IMG/VR virus record: IMGVR_UViG_3300020204_004859
Coordinates: 1-43,509 of that record
Strand: one strand, 5' to 3'
Length of the DNA stretch: 43,509 nucleotides
From: a virus
A program made the translations under genes and the position numbers. Shown one piece after another: positions 17,601 to 24,204 of this stretch (position 1 is the stretch's first letter; every line of letters starts with the position of its first letter). The notes below the pieces were generated by a model. It ran no database searches and was not told the DNA's origin. It was given only the letters and a program-made list of their open reading frames with translations.

Positions 17601-18146
17601 TTCGCAAACGGAGAACCCTACAACATCATAGCAGGTCAAAAAAGAGGTACGATTTCCGGAGGTAATATCGTCGGAGTTGAATATGATTTCACCAACGAAG
17701 ATCGCGGATGGCTAGAACCCTTTGGATTGAATCCTATTATTAAGAAAAGAGGTTTTGGTGTAGTTATCTTTGGTAATCAAACTGCTTACCAGACTGTTAA
17801 TTCCGCCTTTGGGTTGCTTCACGTCAGAGATTTATTGATTAGTCTGGAGAATGACGTGGAAGAAATACTATCAAACTATTTGTTCGATTTCAACGAGGAT
17901 TCTATCCGTCTTGAAATCAAAACTCTGGTCGATACCTATTTAGATGGAGTGAGAGCAGGTGGAGGTATTTATGCCTATCAAGTAATTATGGACGCATCAA
18001 ACAATCCTCCTTCTGTTATCGACATGAATATGGGTATTATTGATATCATCATAGAGCCTGCTCGAGGAATTCAGAAATTCATCAATAGAATCACGGTTAC
18101 TAAAACTGGTGGTATTGCATCTGGTGGTTTCATCAACTTTGTATAA
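14610..18146 (+). CDS. Contractile tail sheath protein with a large insertion
   Basis: The N-terminus (SGVYTLEFDAS, LVVGFSNKGPFNAPVYIPD) and C-terminus (GLLHVRDLLISLENDVEEIL ... FINRITVTKTGG) are those of T4 gp18-family sheath proteins, whose C-terminal domain forms the contractile mesh. The protein has 1178 residues against about 659 in T4. Extra mass includes residues ~350-500: a GASGVTGG/GPTGPT collagen-like patch followed by two Gly-rich units (ITNGGSGYISAPTVSFSG and VLIDGGSGYTSNPSVSIS), a module seen in other phage structural proteins and probably displayed on the outside of the sheath. Further beta-rich sequence follows to about residue 700. It lies just upstream of two tube genes, as in T4, and two late-type elements precede it. 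Confidence 0.93.
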   Translation: MAKKIKLDLSQFKASGVYTLEFDASENIILTSQTIRLVVGFSNKGPFNAPVYIPDVTTAVAIFGDIDKNLESQGSYFQRSILTCLSTGPVFALNLLRLNNDVDSPTADKVDYFGFSVATDEPNGVLTSRLYSSFYNKERFWFADVDYFLATMSVVDQGRIFNLVNLGQQSMSVIVRKSTDATPPLQGYDVFAIDWYGANNVPSYVHPYDYISDWFIDIIAVSGDWTDYQALSKDPEWSAFFTPNGFIKSQINNFLSQQNVNIVTQITGCLIVDFVDLNGNNQFIETLVNNNTPSSGLFCAVDAEGLEYLCQNRFKVDLVGNFLIDELTSDRDLQDPTLNFLSYDQQLIQDYLYTQNSIGITGASGVTGGTAGVDYNQLNVGTLFNLGGPTGPTAGVPASALEPYNPSLTFGGLHYLRTNSGVTGGAVVNVYITNGGSGYISAPTVSFSGSGTGAAATAVLTSGAVSSIVLIDGGSGYTSNPSVSISGGGGGTGAAASADILTEPSLTSAEKLRLKDFVTPTSSYSPFIVGTVTIPAGASGNIINQFTTGDLVKLKISGVREIAGNLTITFTHPLDSPVYASQGIEVRPTSFTESTSSVVAGYYQQFGASDYLDIVNVASITGGTASSNALTGQISTRLYQNILYREIEDGDTVWLDEDGTDILYLDTQNTVDRDQFNVSFVRAFNNIARQSPSDLVAYPPFGDVYASDNIGFPVGSNQTDIVSSVASINQFLDVLGTTGPNSFTFVPDQINNKIISVGDYLVSTDLELCETVGANRQSRLTKVTAVARTTTSGVVRVVCARPIFFYSGSPIQVQKFKSIPQFTRSFDFIYLGGYTMRDAQRPNGTDLRVDEILNVLYDTNLAATLATKDVISFRYIVDTFSGTIQPNSKYQLSKLAMMRQKALAFINAPSMAQFRASTDPRFTNAPTAVDPFPPLEAQYIAEGGNLSLNPAYTFSLPTQDLGASFAGYFTPYITVRENNRNANVPPAAYVSNNFVRKFANGEPYNIIAGQKRGTISGGNIVGVEYDFTNEDRGWLEPFGLNPIIKKRGFGVVIFGNQTAYQTVNSAFGLLHVRDLLISLENDVEEILSNYLFDFNEDSIRLEIKTLVDTYLDGVRAGGGIYAYQVIMDASNNPPSVIDMNMGIIDIIIEPARGIQKFINRITVTKTGGIASGGFINFV

Positions 18147-18172
18147 CATATTTTGTGAATTTTAGAAGGTAA

Positions 18173-18180
18173 GATAAATA
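18173..18180 (+). promoter_or_regulatory. GATAAATA, variant late promoter element before the tube genes
   Basis: Located 19 bases before the first tube ATG at 18200. It differs by one base from GATATATA and also by one base from the T4 late element TATAAATA. Confidence 0.4.
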
Positions 18181-18199
18181 AAAAAAAGAAAAACAATTA

Positions 18200-18754
18200 A
18201 TGGCCGGTTTACCACATTACCAAAATTCATTGTATTCGATCAATAAATACGAACCAGTTTATCTCAATCAATTTGAGGTAACGGTAATTCCCCCTGCAGC
18301 TGTTCTAGGGGGTCAAATTTTGTTACAACAGGTTATGAGTGTACAAGGAATGGACGTGGATAAAAACCCATCTTTTATTTTTCAGAAATACAAGTTTGCC
18401 AAAAGAAACTATGCGGGGGGTAAACCAGATAAAACCAGTTTGGATTTGAGCGTGAAATTTACGGTTAATTTGAATGACGATAATTCGATGTACACGTTTA
18501 AAACCCTAAGACAGTGGACCGATTTGATTTACAATCCACTCACGGGAGCTATGGGGATCAAAAGGGATTACACTGGAACGGTTATCATTTCTATTTTCAA
18601 CAAAAACGGAGATGTTTTCAGGAGAATTACCTGCAAAGACTGTTTCCCTATGAAAGCTATTGATCCGATGGAGTTGGATTATGTGAATGGAACTACTTTG
18701 TATGAAATCACCATGACATGGGCGGTTGATTATTGGGATGATCTATTTACTTAA
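18200..18754 (+). CDS. Tail tube protein, copy 1 (gp19-like)
   Basis: The 184-residue protein begins MAGLPHYQNSLYSINKYEP and has the gp19-type core, including LRQWTDLIYNPLTGAMGIKRDYTG and a C-terminal MTWAVDYWDD. Tube proteins form stacked hexameric rings inside the sheath through which DNA is ejected. T4 gp19 has 163 residues. It lies directly after the sheath gene, as in T4, and 15 bases before a second copy. The C-terminal half is better conserved between the copies than the middle. Confidence 0.92.
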   Translation: MAGLPHYQNSLYSINKYEPVYLNQFEVTVIPPAAVLGGQILLQQVMSVQGMDVDKNPSFIFQKYKFAKRNYAGGKPDKTSLDLSVKFTVNLNDDNSMYTFKTLRQWTDLIYNPLTGAMGIKRDYTGTVIISIFNKNGDVFRRITCKDCFPMKAIDPMELDYVNGTTLYEITMTWAVDYWDDLFT

Positions 18755-18769
18755 AAATTAAAAAAATAA

Positions 18770-19351
18770 ATGGCAGGTTTACCACACTTCAATAATTCTC
18801 TAGCGGCTCGCAACAACTTCGAACCAGTTTTTCTTAACCAATTCGAAGTTCTGATTACACCTCCGGCAGGAGTGACATTAGGTAATGTGAGATTCAATGG
18901 GGAATCTATTATGACGCAGCAGGTCAAAAGCGTAACCGGATCTCTTGCAGTTGATATTCAACCTGCTGCCCCAGTAACTCAGTATTATAAATTTGCCGAA
19001 AGAAGATATGCAGGTGGTGAACCTTCAACTTCCGATGTTCAATTTTCGATTTCTTTTGAGGTGAACTTAAACGAGAATAATTCAATGACCATTTTTAAAA
19101 TCTTGCGTCAATGGTCAGATCTGATTTACAATCCTCTGACTGGTGCTATGGGATTGAAAAAAGATTACACTGGACAAATTGTTGTTTCAATCTACAACAA
19201 ACAAGGCGATGTTTTTCGCAGATTAACTTTAAACAACTGCTTTTTGATCGAACCTTTGACCACAATGGCATTAAGTTATGATTCTGGGGATGCTTTATAC
19301 ATTCTAGATACTACCTGGAAATCTGATTACTGGCAAGACCAATTCCTATAA
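18770..19351 (+). CDS. Tail tube protein, copy 2 (gp19-like)
   Basis: This 193-residue paralogue of the preceding gene begins MAGLPHFNNSLAARNNFEP and shares the core LRQWSDLIYNPLTGAMGLKKDYTG and the W-x-DYW ending. It has extra residues between 30 and 75, in the region that faces neighbouring rings in tube proteins. Only 15 bases, with no promoter-like element, separate it from copy 1, so both are made from one message. Either the tube contains two protein types or one copy forms a specialised ring such as the tube terminator or the ring on the hub. Confidence 0.9.
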   Translation: MAGLPHFNNSLAARNNFEPVFLNQFEVLITPPAGVTLGNVRFNGESIMTQQVKSVTGSLAVDIQPAAPVTQYYKFAERRYAGGEPSTSDVQFSISFEVNLNENNSMTIFKILRQWSDLIYNPLTGAMGLKKDYTGQIVVSIYNKQGDVFRRLTLNNCFLIEPLTTMALSYDSGDALYILDTTWKSDYWQDQFL

Positions 19352-19367
19352 TTTTAGTTTTTTTTCT

Positions 19368-19402
19368 GTCACACATATATAAGGAGCACATTTATGTGTG
19401 AC
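19368..19402. promoter_or_regulatory. Perfect 10-bp inverted repeat around a promoter-like element
   Basis: GTCACACATA (19368-19377) and TATGTGTGAC (19393-19402) are exact reverse complements separated by 15 bases. The left arm overlaps a CATATATAA element and the loop contains AAGGAG. No T-run follows the right arm, so it does not look like an intrinsic terminator. An operator, or a hairpin in read-through RNA from the tube genes, is more likely. Confidence 0.6.
19374..19382 (+). promoter_or_regulatory. CATATATAA, variant late promoter element
   Basis: One mismatch to the GATATATAA element, located 34 bases before the ATG at 19417. It overlaps the left arm of the inverted repeat, so a protein bound there would block it. 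Confidence 0.45.
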
Positions 19403-19416
19403 CTAATTTGAATTAT

Positions 19417-20511
19417 ATGGATCCAAAAAATTTATCACCAGAAAAAATTTTACAAGAAAAAGAAAAACTTGGCGGAATTTCTTTTGATGATGGCGTAGCC
19501 GATCTAAACCCAATCAATCCTTTAGAGGAAAGGGCAGAGAAAGAAGCCAATGCCTTATTCCAACAGGCACAAGAAAAAACCGAAGGCCCATCTCAGACGA
19601 GATTGGCTGAGCAAATAAAATCTGAGCCTATTCTCACCACAAGTCCAGAAAATTCCATCCCAAGGGATTTCGGACCTTCTGATTTGGGTTGGAAAAATTT
19701 ACCTCCTTCACTTCTTCCCTCTGGCGGACTATTTTACCCGGAAGGAGTTCAGATCGCTATACGTCCTGCAGAGGTAAAGGAAATAAGACACTTTTCAACC
19801 ATCGATGAAACAGATATGCTCGACATTGATGCCAAATTAAATTTGATTCTCGAAAGATGCTGTGTAATCAAGTTTCCACAATACGGAGTTGTGTCCTACA
19901 AAGAAATTAAACAGGAGGATCGCTTTTTTATCCTTATGACGATCAGAGATTTAACCTTTGTACGGGGAGAAAATATGATTGTTTTAAAACCTAAAACTAA
20001 TTGTGTAACTGGGGATTGTCCGTTTCAAAATGGTGTTGAGCTAAGGACTGGGGTTTTATCCAAATATGCTATAGACGAGAAATTGATGTCCTATTATTCC
20101 AAATCGGATAGAAAGTTCGTTCTGAATATTTCAAAGTTATCTAGAACCATCAAATTAACAGTTCCTTCAATAGGTGTTGTAGATGCAATCTCTACTTATG
20201 TTCGAAATAGGATTAGAAAGGGGATGGATGTAGACGAAAGTTTCATCAAAATAGCACCGCATCTCTACGAAGATTGGAGAGGTTTAGATGAAAACCGATT
20301 GGCCGAACTTGAAGAGGCATCAAATTCTTGGTCCAAGGAGGAATTTTCTATTTTATTTCAAGTAGCAGACTTACTTAAGATAGGTACGAAGTTGGAGGTG
20401 AATTTACCTTGTTCTAAGTGCGGTGCTCAGGAGGTCACCGCCCCAATTTCCTTTCCCGGAGGGATCAGATCTCTTTTCGTTATTTCAGATATCTTTGGAG
20501 AACTACTTTGA
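19417..20511 (+). CDS. Baseplate hub protein, gp26-like; probable +1 frameshift at its end
   Basis: I prefer the ATG at 19417 over an in-frame TTG at 19408. The zero-frame product has 364 residues. Residues ~97-115 read LLPSGGLFYPEGVQI, a hallmark of T4-like baseplate hub proteins. Two cysteine pairs (C196/C201 and C332/C335 in PCSKCG) may bind metal; T4 gp26 also has a CxxC pair and a later Cys. The frame stops at 20509 in CTA CTT TGA shortly after ISDIFGELL. In T4 gp26 the equivalent DIFKLL continues about 45 residues further, and that missing tail is present here in the +1 frame (20510-20683). The full product would have about 421 residues. Family assignment is moderate; the N-terminal 90 residues are unassigned and probably disordered. 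Confidence 0.75.
   Translation: MDPKNLSPEKILQEKEKLGGISFDDGVADLNPINPLEERAEKEANALFQQAQEKTEGPSQTRLAEQIKSEPILTTSPENSIPRDFGPSDLGWKNLPPSLLPSGGLFYPEGVQIAIRPAEVKEIRHFSTIDETDMLDIDAKLNLILERCCVIKFPQYGVVSYKEIKQEDRFFILMTIRDLTFVRGENMIVLKPKTNCVTGDCPFQNGVELRTGVLSKYAIDEKLMSYYSKSDRKFVLNISKLSRTIKLTVPSIGVVDAISTYVRNRIRKGMDVDESFIKIAPHLYEDWRGLDENRLAELEEASNSWSKEEFSILFQVADLLKIGTKLEVNLPCSKCGAQEVTAPISFPGGIRSLFVISDIFGELL
20497..20511 (+). promoter_or_regulatory. Candidate programmed +1 frameshift site (GGAG-N5-CTT-TGA)
   Basis: The hub gene ends CTT TGA, the same slippery codon and stop as the bacterial RF2 (prfB) +1 site. A Shine-Dalgarno-like GGAG (20497-20500) lies five bases upstream of CTT; in E. coli prfB an AGGGGG lies three bases upstream. 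Slipping at CTT and skipping T20509 continues as Asp-Leu-Lys-Phe-Arg-Leu-Trp into the open +1 frame. Confidence 0.6.
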
Positions 20512-20512
20512 T

Positions 20513-20683
20513 TTGAAGTTTCGCCTTTGGAACGAACACAAATTAGATCCGGAATGGATAGAAAAAATTCCATATTACGAGTTCCAAATTTGGTTGGATA
20601 AAATTAACAAGTCTGTAGAAAAACAAAACAAAGAAAATATGGAGGATTCTGGCCAATCTGAGGTTTTTAATTTTTCGAAATGA
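20513..20683 (+). CDS. C-terminal part of the hub protein in the +1 frame (or a separate small gene)
   Basis: This frame encodes LKFRLWNEHKLDPEWIEKIP and then YYEFQIWLDKIN and a charged tail, 57 residues after the presumed slip. The pattern (a helix, then xDxxxIxxxPxxExxxxL) matches the end of T4 gp26, where it is fused to the CxxC domain. The region therefore most likely belongs to the upstream protein through +1 recoding. Alternatives are independent initiation at the TTG at 20513, one base after the upstream stop, or initiation at a GTG at 20423 inside the upstream gene. A sequencing error deleting or adding one base would look the same. Confidence 0.6.
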   Translation: MKFRLWNEHKLDPEWIEKIPYYEFQIWLDKINKSVEKQNKENMEDSGQSEVFNFSK

Positions 20684-20703
20684 TTTCCATTTTGCAACAA
20701 TTA

Positions 20704-20712
20704 GATATATAA
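20704..20712 (+). promoter_or_regulatory. GATATATAA, candidate late promoter
   Basis: The motif ends 12 bases before the ATG at 20725, the shortest spacing with an ATG start in the window. If it is a -10 element, the 5' leader would be only about 5-7 bases, with no room for a Shine-Dalgarno. Confidence 0.6.
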
Positions 20713-20724
20713 ATTAGTTTTATT

Positions 20725-22449
20725 ATGGCACAGGACACAGCTAGCATTTTGAAGGAGCTATCTTCTCTTTCCAACAATTTAGATTCTTTAGCTCGGGAGC
20801 TCAAAGAACAAAATAAAATTTCTGCAGAAACCAACAAAAATACGAACCAACTTGTCAATGAATTAAAGCAGGAAAACAAATCTGGGTCACAAAATTCCAC
20901 CGAAGAAAAGGAAGATCCAAAAAAGTTTGAAAAAATGGTTGGATCTTTCTCTAAAGAATTAGAAAAAACTTTAGGGAAGCAGGCAGAGAAAAATTCGAAG
21001 ACAGCAAATTCTAATAAATCCGATGGCGTAGGTTCTAAATCTAACGTATCTGATTTATTGAAAGAAATGAAAGAATCCATCGCAAAAAATCAGACGAAGC
21101 CAGCAGAAGTGAAACCAAATATTCCAAATTTGGATTTGACTAAAATTTTAGGTTTGGGTAATTTAGGTTTGGATAAGTTAGGTTTGGATAAGTTAGGTTT
21201 GGATAAGTTAGGTTTGGGTAATTTAGGTTTGGATAAGTTAGGTTTGGATAAGTTAGGTTTGGATAAGTTACCCAAACTAAAAGACGGAGGACAAATTGAA
21301 AAGGATGGGATGGCTATTGTAGGCGAAGCAGGACCAGAAATTGTAAAGTTGAAAAAAGACCAGAAAGTTATCAATCAAGATGAACTTTATAAATCCGCTC
21401 TAGAAGAAATGGAGGAAGACAGAAAAAGACGAGCTAATCCAGAAAAACAGGATTTGTCTGTGGTTGCCCCTCAGCAAAGATTGGCAGACATAAAAAAAAC
21501 AAAACAAAAAGAAATAAACACAGCAAAATCCCAAATAAATGAAGTTTCGTCTGAAAAAAATTCTAATTTTCTGCAGGATATTGTTACCCAAATGCCTACA
21601 CTAGAAGGGTTCATAGAAAATAAATTTGGTGTTAAAGTCCCAAAAGCTGCTATTCAAAAAGAAAGAGAAGATCTTTTGAAATCCGATCTAGATTACTACA
21701 CCAAATATCCAGAAGATCTTCAAGAGGACCTAGATTATTTTATAGAGTCCTATAATGAAGCACCCGAACCAACCGAAACCCAACCAATCTCTGTTTTATC
21801 ATCTCTCACACAGAAAGAACAAGGGCAAAAAATACCTACACAGAAAGAACAAGGGCAAAAAATACCAGGGCTTACGGACGGAATGAAACCAGAAACAGAT
21901 TCAAAAATTAAATCTAAAAAAGAAAATAAGAAAAATCAAGAATCTGTAATTTCCCCGACTAAGCCTAAACTTTTGGAATCATTAAAGGCCAAGGGAAAAG
22001 AATTTGGTTCAAAATTCAAGGAAAATTTGACTAAAGGAATCAAAGATTACCAACAATCTTTATCCCAAAAAACTCCAGAAAGTGGGGACCCAACGATGGA
22101 TTATTTTTCCAAACAAGCGGGAAACTTAGTTGAAAAATTGGATTCATCCAAACTAAATAAAGAAACTCCAACTTTAAAAAAGTCAGACGAAAAAAGTCCA
22201 TCCGCATCTTCACCCCAACAAGCTGAACCATCACCAAGCACATCAACCCCCGATAAAGTAGAAAACACACCCCCACAAGCTCCAACAAAAACAAATAAAA
22301 CCCCTAAAGGAACAAAAGAAGGCGAAACTTTATCCTCTTCAGACATTAAAGAGATAAAAGGACTTTTGGCAGGAATTTATAAATCTTTATCGGGTCCTTT
22401 AAGGATAGCAAATGACACGCCATTCAGACCAAGTTCTAATATAATTTGA
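20725..22449 (+). CDS. Tail-associated protein with a tape-measure-like motif
   Basis: The 574-residue, very hydrophilic protein begins with a Leu/Asn/Glu-rich coiled coil (residues ~8-60). It contains eight pentapeptides GLGNL/GLDKL (residues 143-182), then KDGGQIEKDGMAIVGEAGP ending near residue 210. The VGEAGPE sequence is a hallmark of tape-measure and related tail proteins. A decapeptide TQKEQGQKIP is repeated twice near residues 362-381. The remainder is Lys/Glu/Ser/Pro-rich and looks disordered, apart from a conserved-looking end IKEIKGLLAGIYKSLSGPLR. It follows the hub gene. T4 tape measure gp29 has 590 residues, so length is compatible, but few long hydrophobic helices are seen. A structural or chaperone role in tail assembly is inferred. 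Confidence 0.6.
   Translation: MAQDTASILKELSSLSNNLDSLARELKEQNKISAETNKNTNQLVNELKQENKSGSQNSTEEKEDPKKFEKMVGSFSKELEKTLGKQAEKNSKTANSNKSDGVGSKSNVSDLLKEMKESIAKNQTKPAEVKPNIPNLDLTKILGLGNLGLDKLGLDKLGLDKLGLGNLGLDKLGLDKLGLDKLPKLKDGGQIEKDGMAIVGEAGPEIVKLKKDQKVINQDELYKSALEEMEEDRKRRANPEKQDLSVVAPQQRLADIKKTKQKEINTAKSQINEVSSEKNSNFLQDIVTQMPTLEGFIENKFGVKVPKAAIQKEREDLLKSDLDYYTKYPEDLQEDLDYFIESYNEAPEPTETQPISVLSSLTQKEQGQKIPTQKEQGQKIPGLTDGMKPETDSKIKSKKENKKNQESVISPTKPKLLESLKAKGKEFGSKFKENLTKGIKDYQQSLSQKTPESGDPTMDYFSKQAGNLVEKLDSSKLNKETPTLKKSDEKSPSASSPQQAEPSPSTSTPDKVENTPPQAPTKTNKTPKGTKEGETLSSSDIKEIKGLLAGIYKSLSGPLRIANDTPFRPSSNII
21151..21270 (+). repeat. Eight 15-bp units arranged as two identical 60-bp blocks
   Basis: Units ggtttgggtaattta and ggtttggataagtta run one plus three, twice over (21151-21210 and 21211-21270). 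The translation is GLGNL followed by three GLDKL, twice. The perfect 60-bp copy points to a recent in-frame duplication. Confidence 0.95.
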
Positions 22450-22487
22450 AAAATCAGGTTAAATTTTTATTTGTCAAAGAAGTTGGC

Positions 22488-22495
22488 TATATTTG
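22488..22495 (+). promoter_or_regulatory. TATATTTG, candidate host-type (Bacteroidota) -7 element
   Basis: It matches the Bacteroidota primary-sigma -7 consensus TAnnTTTG exactly and lies 22 bases before the dCMP deaminase ATG. A TTTG at 22470-22473 is 14 bases upstream, shorter than the usual spacing of about 19, so the -33 element is doubtful. The preceding structural genes instead carry GATATATA. Confidence 0.4.
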
Positions 22496-22517
22496 AACTT
22501 TTCAAACCGAATTCCTT

Positions 22518-23096
22518 ATGAGCACCAATAAATTTAAATTCAAAGAAATACCTGTGGATGAGTTTTTTCAGGATTTGGGCTCATATGAAGAATTTTCCTG
22601 GGTGGCAAAACCTAACCTGAGAAATGTTTTTATTTTTAGTGAAATTGAAAATTTAAAAGACGAAACCTTTTATAAACCAAAAGATATTAAAACTGATCCT
22701 GTATATTTGGCCATGGCTGAAATCTGGGCACAAAATTCACATTGCAGAAGAATGAAGGTAGGTAGTCTAATTGTAAAAGATAAATCAATTATATCCGATG
22801 GTTATAATGGATCTCCTACGGGATTTCCAAATGAGTGCGAAGATGAAAATTTTGTGACTTTGAGCTATGTGCTACATGCCGAAGCTAATGCAATCACCAA
22901 ACTTGCCAAGAGCACACAAAGTTCAGAAGGATCAACTATGTATGTAACCGTTTCTCCTTGTTTTGAATGTTCTAAATTGATCATTCAATCGGGAATCAAA
23001 AAAGTAGTTTTCGGCAAGGTCTACAGAAAACCTGAGCCCCTGTCTTTCTTATTGGAGGCAGGTTTAGAAATTGTAAAATTGGGAAAAAAAATCTAG
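22518..23096 (+). CDS. Deoxycytidylate deaminase
   Basis: The 192-residue zinc-dependent cytidine/dCMP deaminase has HAEANAI with the zinc ligand H120 and catalytic E122, and the second zinc motif PCFEC with C148 and C151. VGSLIVKDKSIISDGYNGSP is the family's substrate-loop signature. It converts dCMP to dUMP for thymidylate synthesis, as T4 gene cd does. About 50 N-terminal residues precede the core and are unassigned. It opens a run of metabolic and regulatory genes and is preceded by the host-type promoter candidate, which fits earlier expression than the structural genes. Confidence 0.93.
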   Translation: MSTNKFKFKEIPVDEFFQDLGSYEEFSWVAKPNLRNVFIFSEIENLKDETFYKPKDIKTDPVYLAMAEIWAQNSHCRRMKVGSLIVKDKSIISDGYNGSPTGFPNECEDENFVTLSYVLHAEANAITKLAKSTQSSEGSTMYVTVSPCFECSKLIIQSGIKKVVFGKVYRKPEPLSFLLEAGLEIVKLGKKI

Positions 23097-23107
23097 GGAA
23101 CAAAAAA

Positions 23108-23725
23108 ATGGCAAAGGAGAAAAACATTCAGGTATTAGCAGAAAATTTTATTCAAGGTAAAGACGATATGTCTTTTAAATTTTTATTTGAAAGGTTAAAA
23201 CCGGGGGTCTTGAACCACTGTTTCACCATCCTCAACGACATGGAATTAGCAGAGGATGCTTTTTTAAATTCTATGTCCAAGGTCTGGCAAAAAATAGATC
23301 AATATGATGCGGAGAAGGGAAATTTTTCAACTTGGTGCTACAATATAGCCAAAAACGAATCTTTACTTTTACAAAAAAGTAGAAAAAGGCTCGTAACAAA
23401 AACCACAGAAGAAATCGAATTGGATTCAACCAAGATGGACTCAGACTCAGTGGTTTATTCGGTGGAAGAAGATCCTATCTGGAGTTTCCTATCAGGCGGA
23501 TCTGATATTGATGAAGTTTATGAGCAGGTTGTAGATGAAATTAGAGATCTCCCGGAACTTTATAGGGATATCATGATTGATAGAGAGATCTATGGTATGA
23601 AGTACAAGGACATAGCTGACAAGTATGGAATTAAGAAAAGGTCCATCGCTACAAGAATAAGAAGGGCCAGAACAAAAATTCGTAAGAAAATCGAGACCTT
23701 GACGAAAAAAAATTCAAAAAAATGA
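23108..23725 (+). CDS. ECF-like sigma-70 family factor
   Basis: The 205-residue protein has region 2 at residues ~25-95, ending KIDQYDAEKGNFSTWCYNIA, a typical sigma-2 signature (the F.tWl..ia.N motif). Region 4 at ~145-200 contains LPELYRDIMIDREIYGMKYK and a helix-turn-helix with RRARTKIRKKI. A short acidic linker replaces region 3, as in ECF sigmas. It may direct host RNA polymerase to a phage promoter class. T4 itself has no such factor, so this phage may use two sigma factors together with the gp55-like protein at 30965. The next gene overlaps its stop by ATGA. Confidence 0.88.
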   Translation: MAKEKNIQVLAENFIQGKDDMSFKFLFERLKPGVLNHCFTILNDMELAEDAFLNSMSKVWQKIDQYDAEKGNFSTWCYNIAKNESLLLQKSRKRLVTKTTEEIELDSTKMDSDSVVYSVEEDPIWSFLSGGSDIDEVYEQVVDEIRDLPELYRDIMIDREIYGMKYKDIADKYGIKKRSIATRIRRARTKIRKKIETLTKKNSKK

Positions 23726-24204
23726 TTGACTTTTTAGGTAGAATCATAGTTACCCTTCGATTATGGGATGTTCTCAAGGACCTGAAATTATATTCAGATT
23801 ATCTCACGATTATTAAAAAAGAGTCATTGAGTTCTCCTCAGTGGAGCAAACTAAGATTGAGAAAAGATTGGTTTGGTAGAATTTACACGGTGGTAAATCT
23901 TCCGCCAGAGGTAACACAATCCAGAGATTTCCCCGACGATGCCAGGCCAGCTTTTGTTTTCGAAGAAATCAGACCTATCAACGAATACCTAACCCGCCTT
24001 AATTTGCACGAAATAATTGCTCCTTGGTTGCAGCCTATCAAAGAAACTGGCGGTGATTCATTTTTGGTTATTTATTATTTTGTATATAGGGAATTGAGTT
24101 GGATTTGGTTGCTAAGATTCTGTTTAGAAATGGTAGCTCTTGGTTATGTGATTAGGAATTGGGAACAGATCATGCAATTTGTAAATTCATTCATATCGTG
24201 GTAA
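23722..24204 (+). CDS. Hypothetical protein, 160 aa, possibly membrane-associated
   Basis: No family is recognised. The N-terminal half has RLRKDWFGRIYTVVNLPPEV, a conserved-looking beta stretch with charged turns. The C-terminal half contains an aromatic-rich hydrophobic stretch (residues ~112-145, SWIWLLRFCLEMVALGYVI) that could be one membrane helix or a buried helix. The gene is coupled by ATGA to the sigma factor and overlaps the nuclease gene downstream, so the three are co-expressed. A partner of the sigma factor is possible but unsupported. Confidence 0.55.
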   Translation: MIDFLGRIIVTLRLWDVLKDLKLYSDYLTIIKKESLSSPQWSKLRLRKDWFGRIYTVVNLPPEVTQSRDFPDDARPAFVFEEIRPINEYLTRLNLHEIIAPWLQPIKETGGDSFLVIYYFVYRELSWIWLLRFCLEMVALGYVIRNWEQIMQFVNSFISW

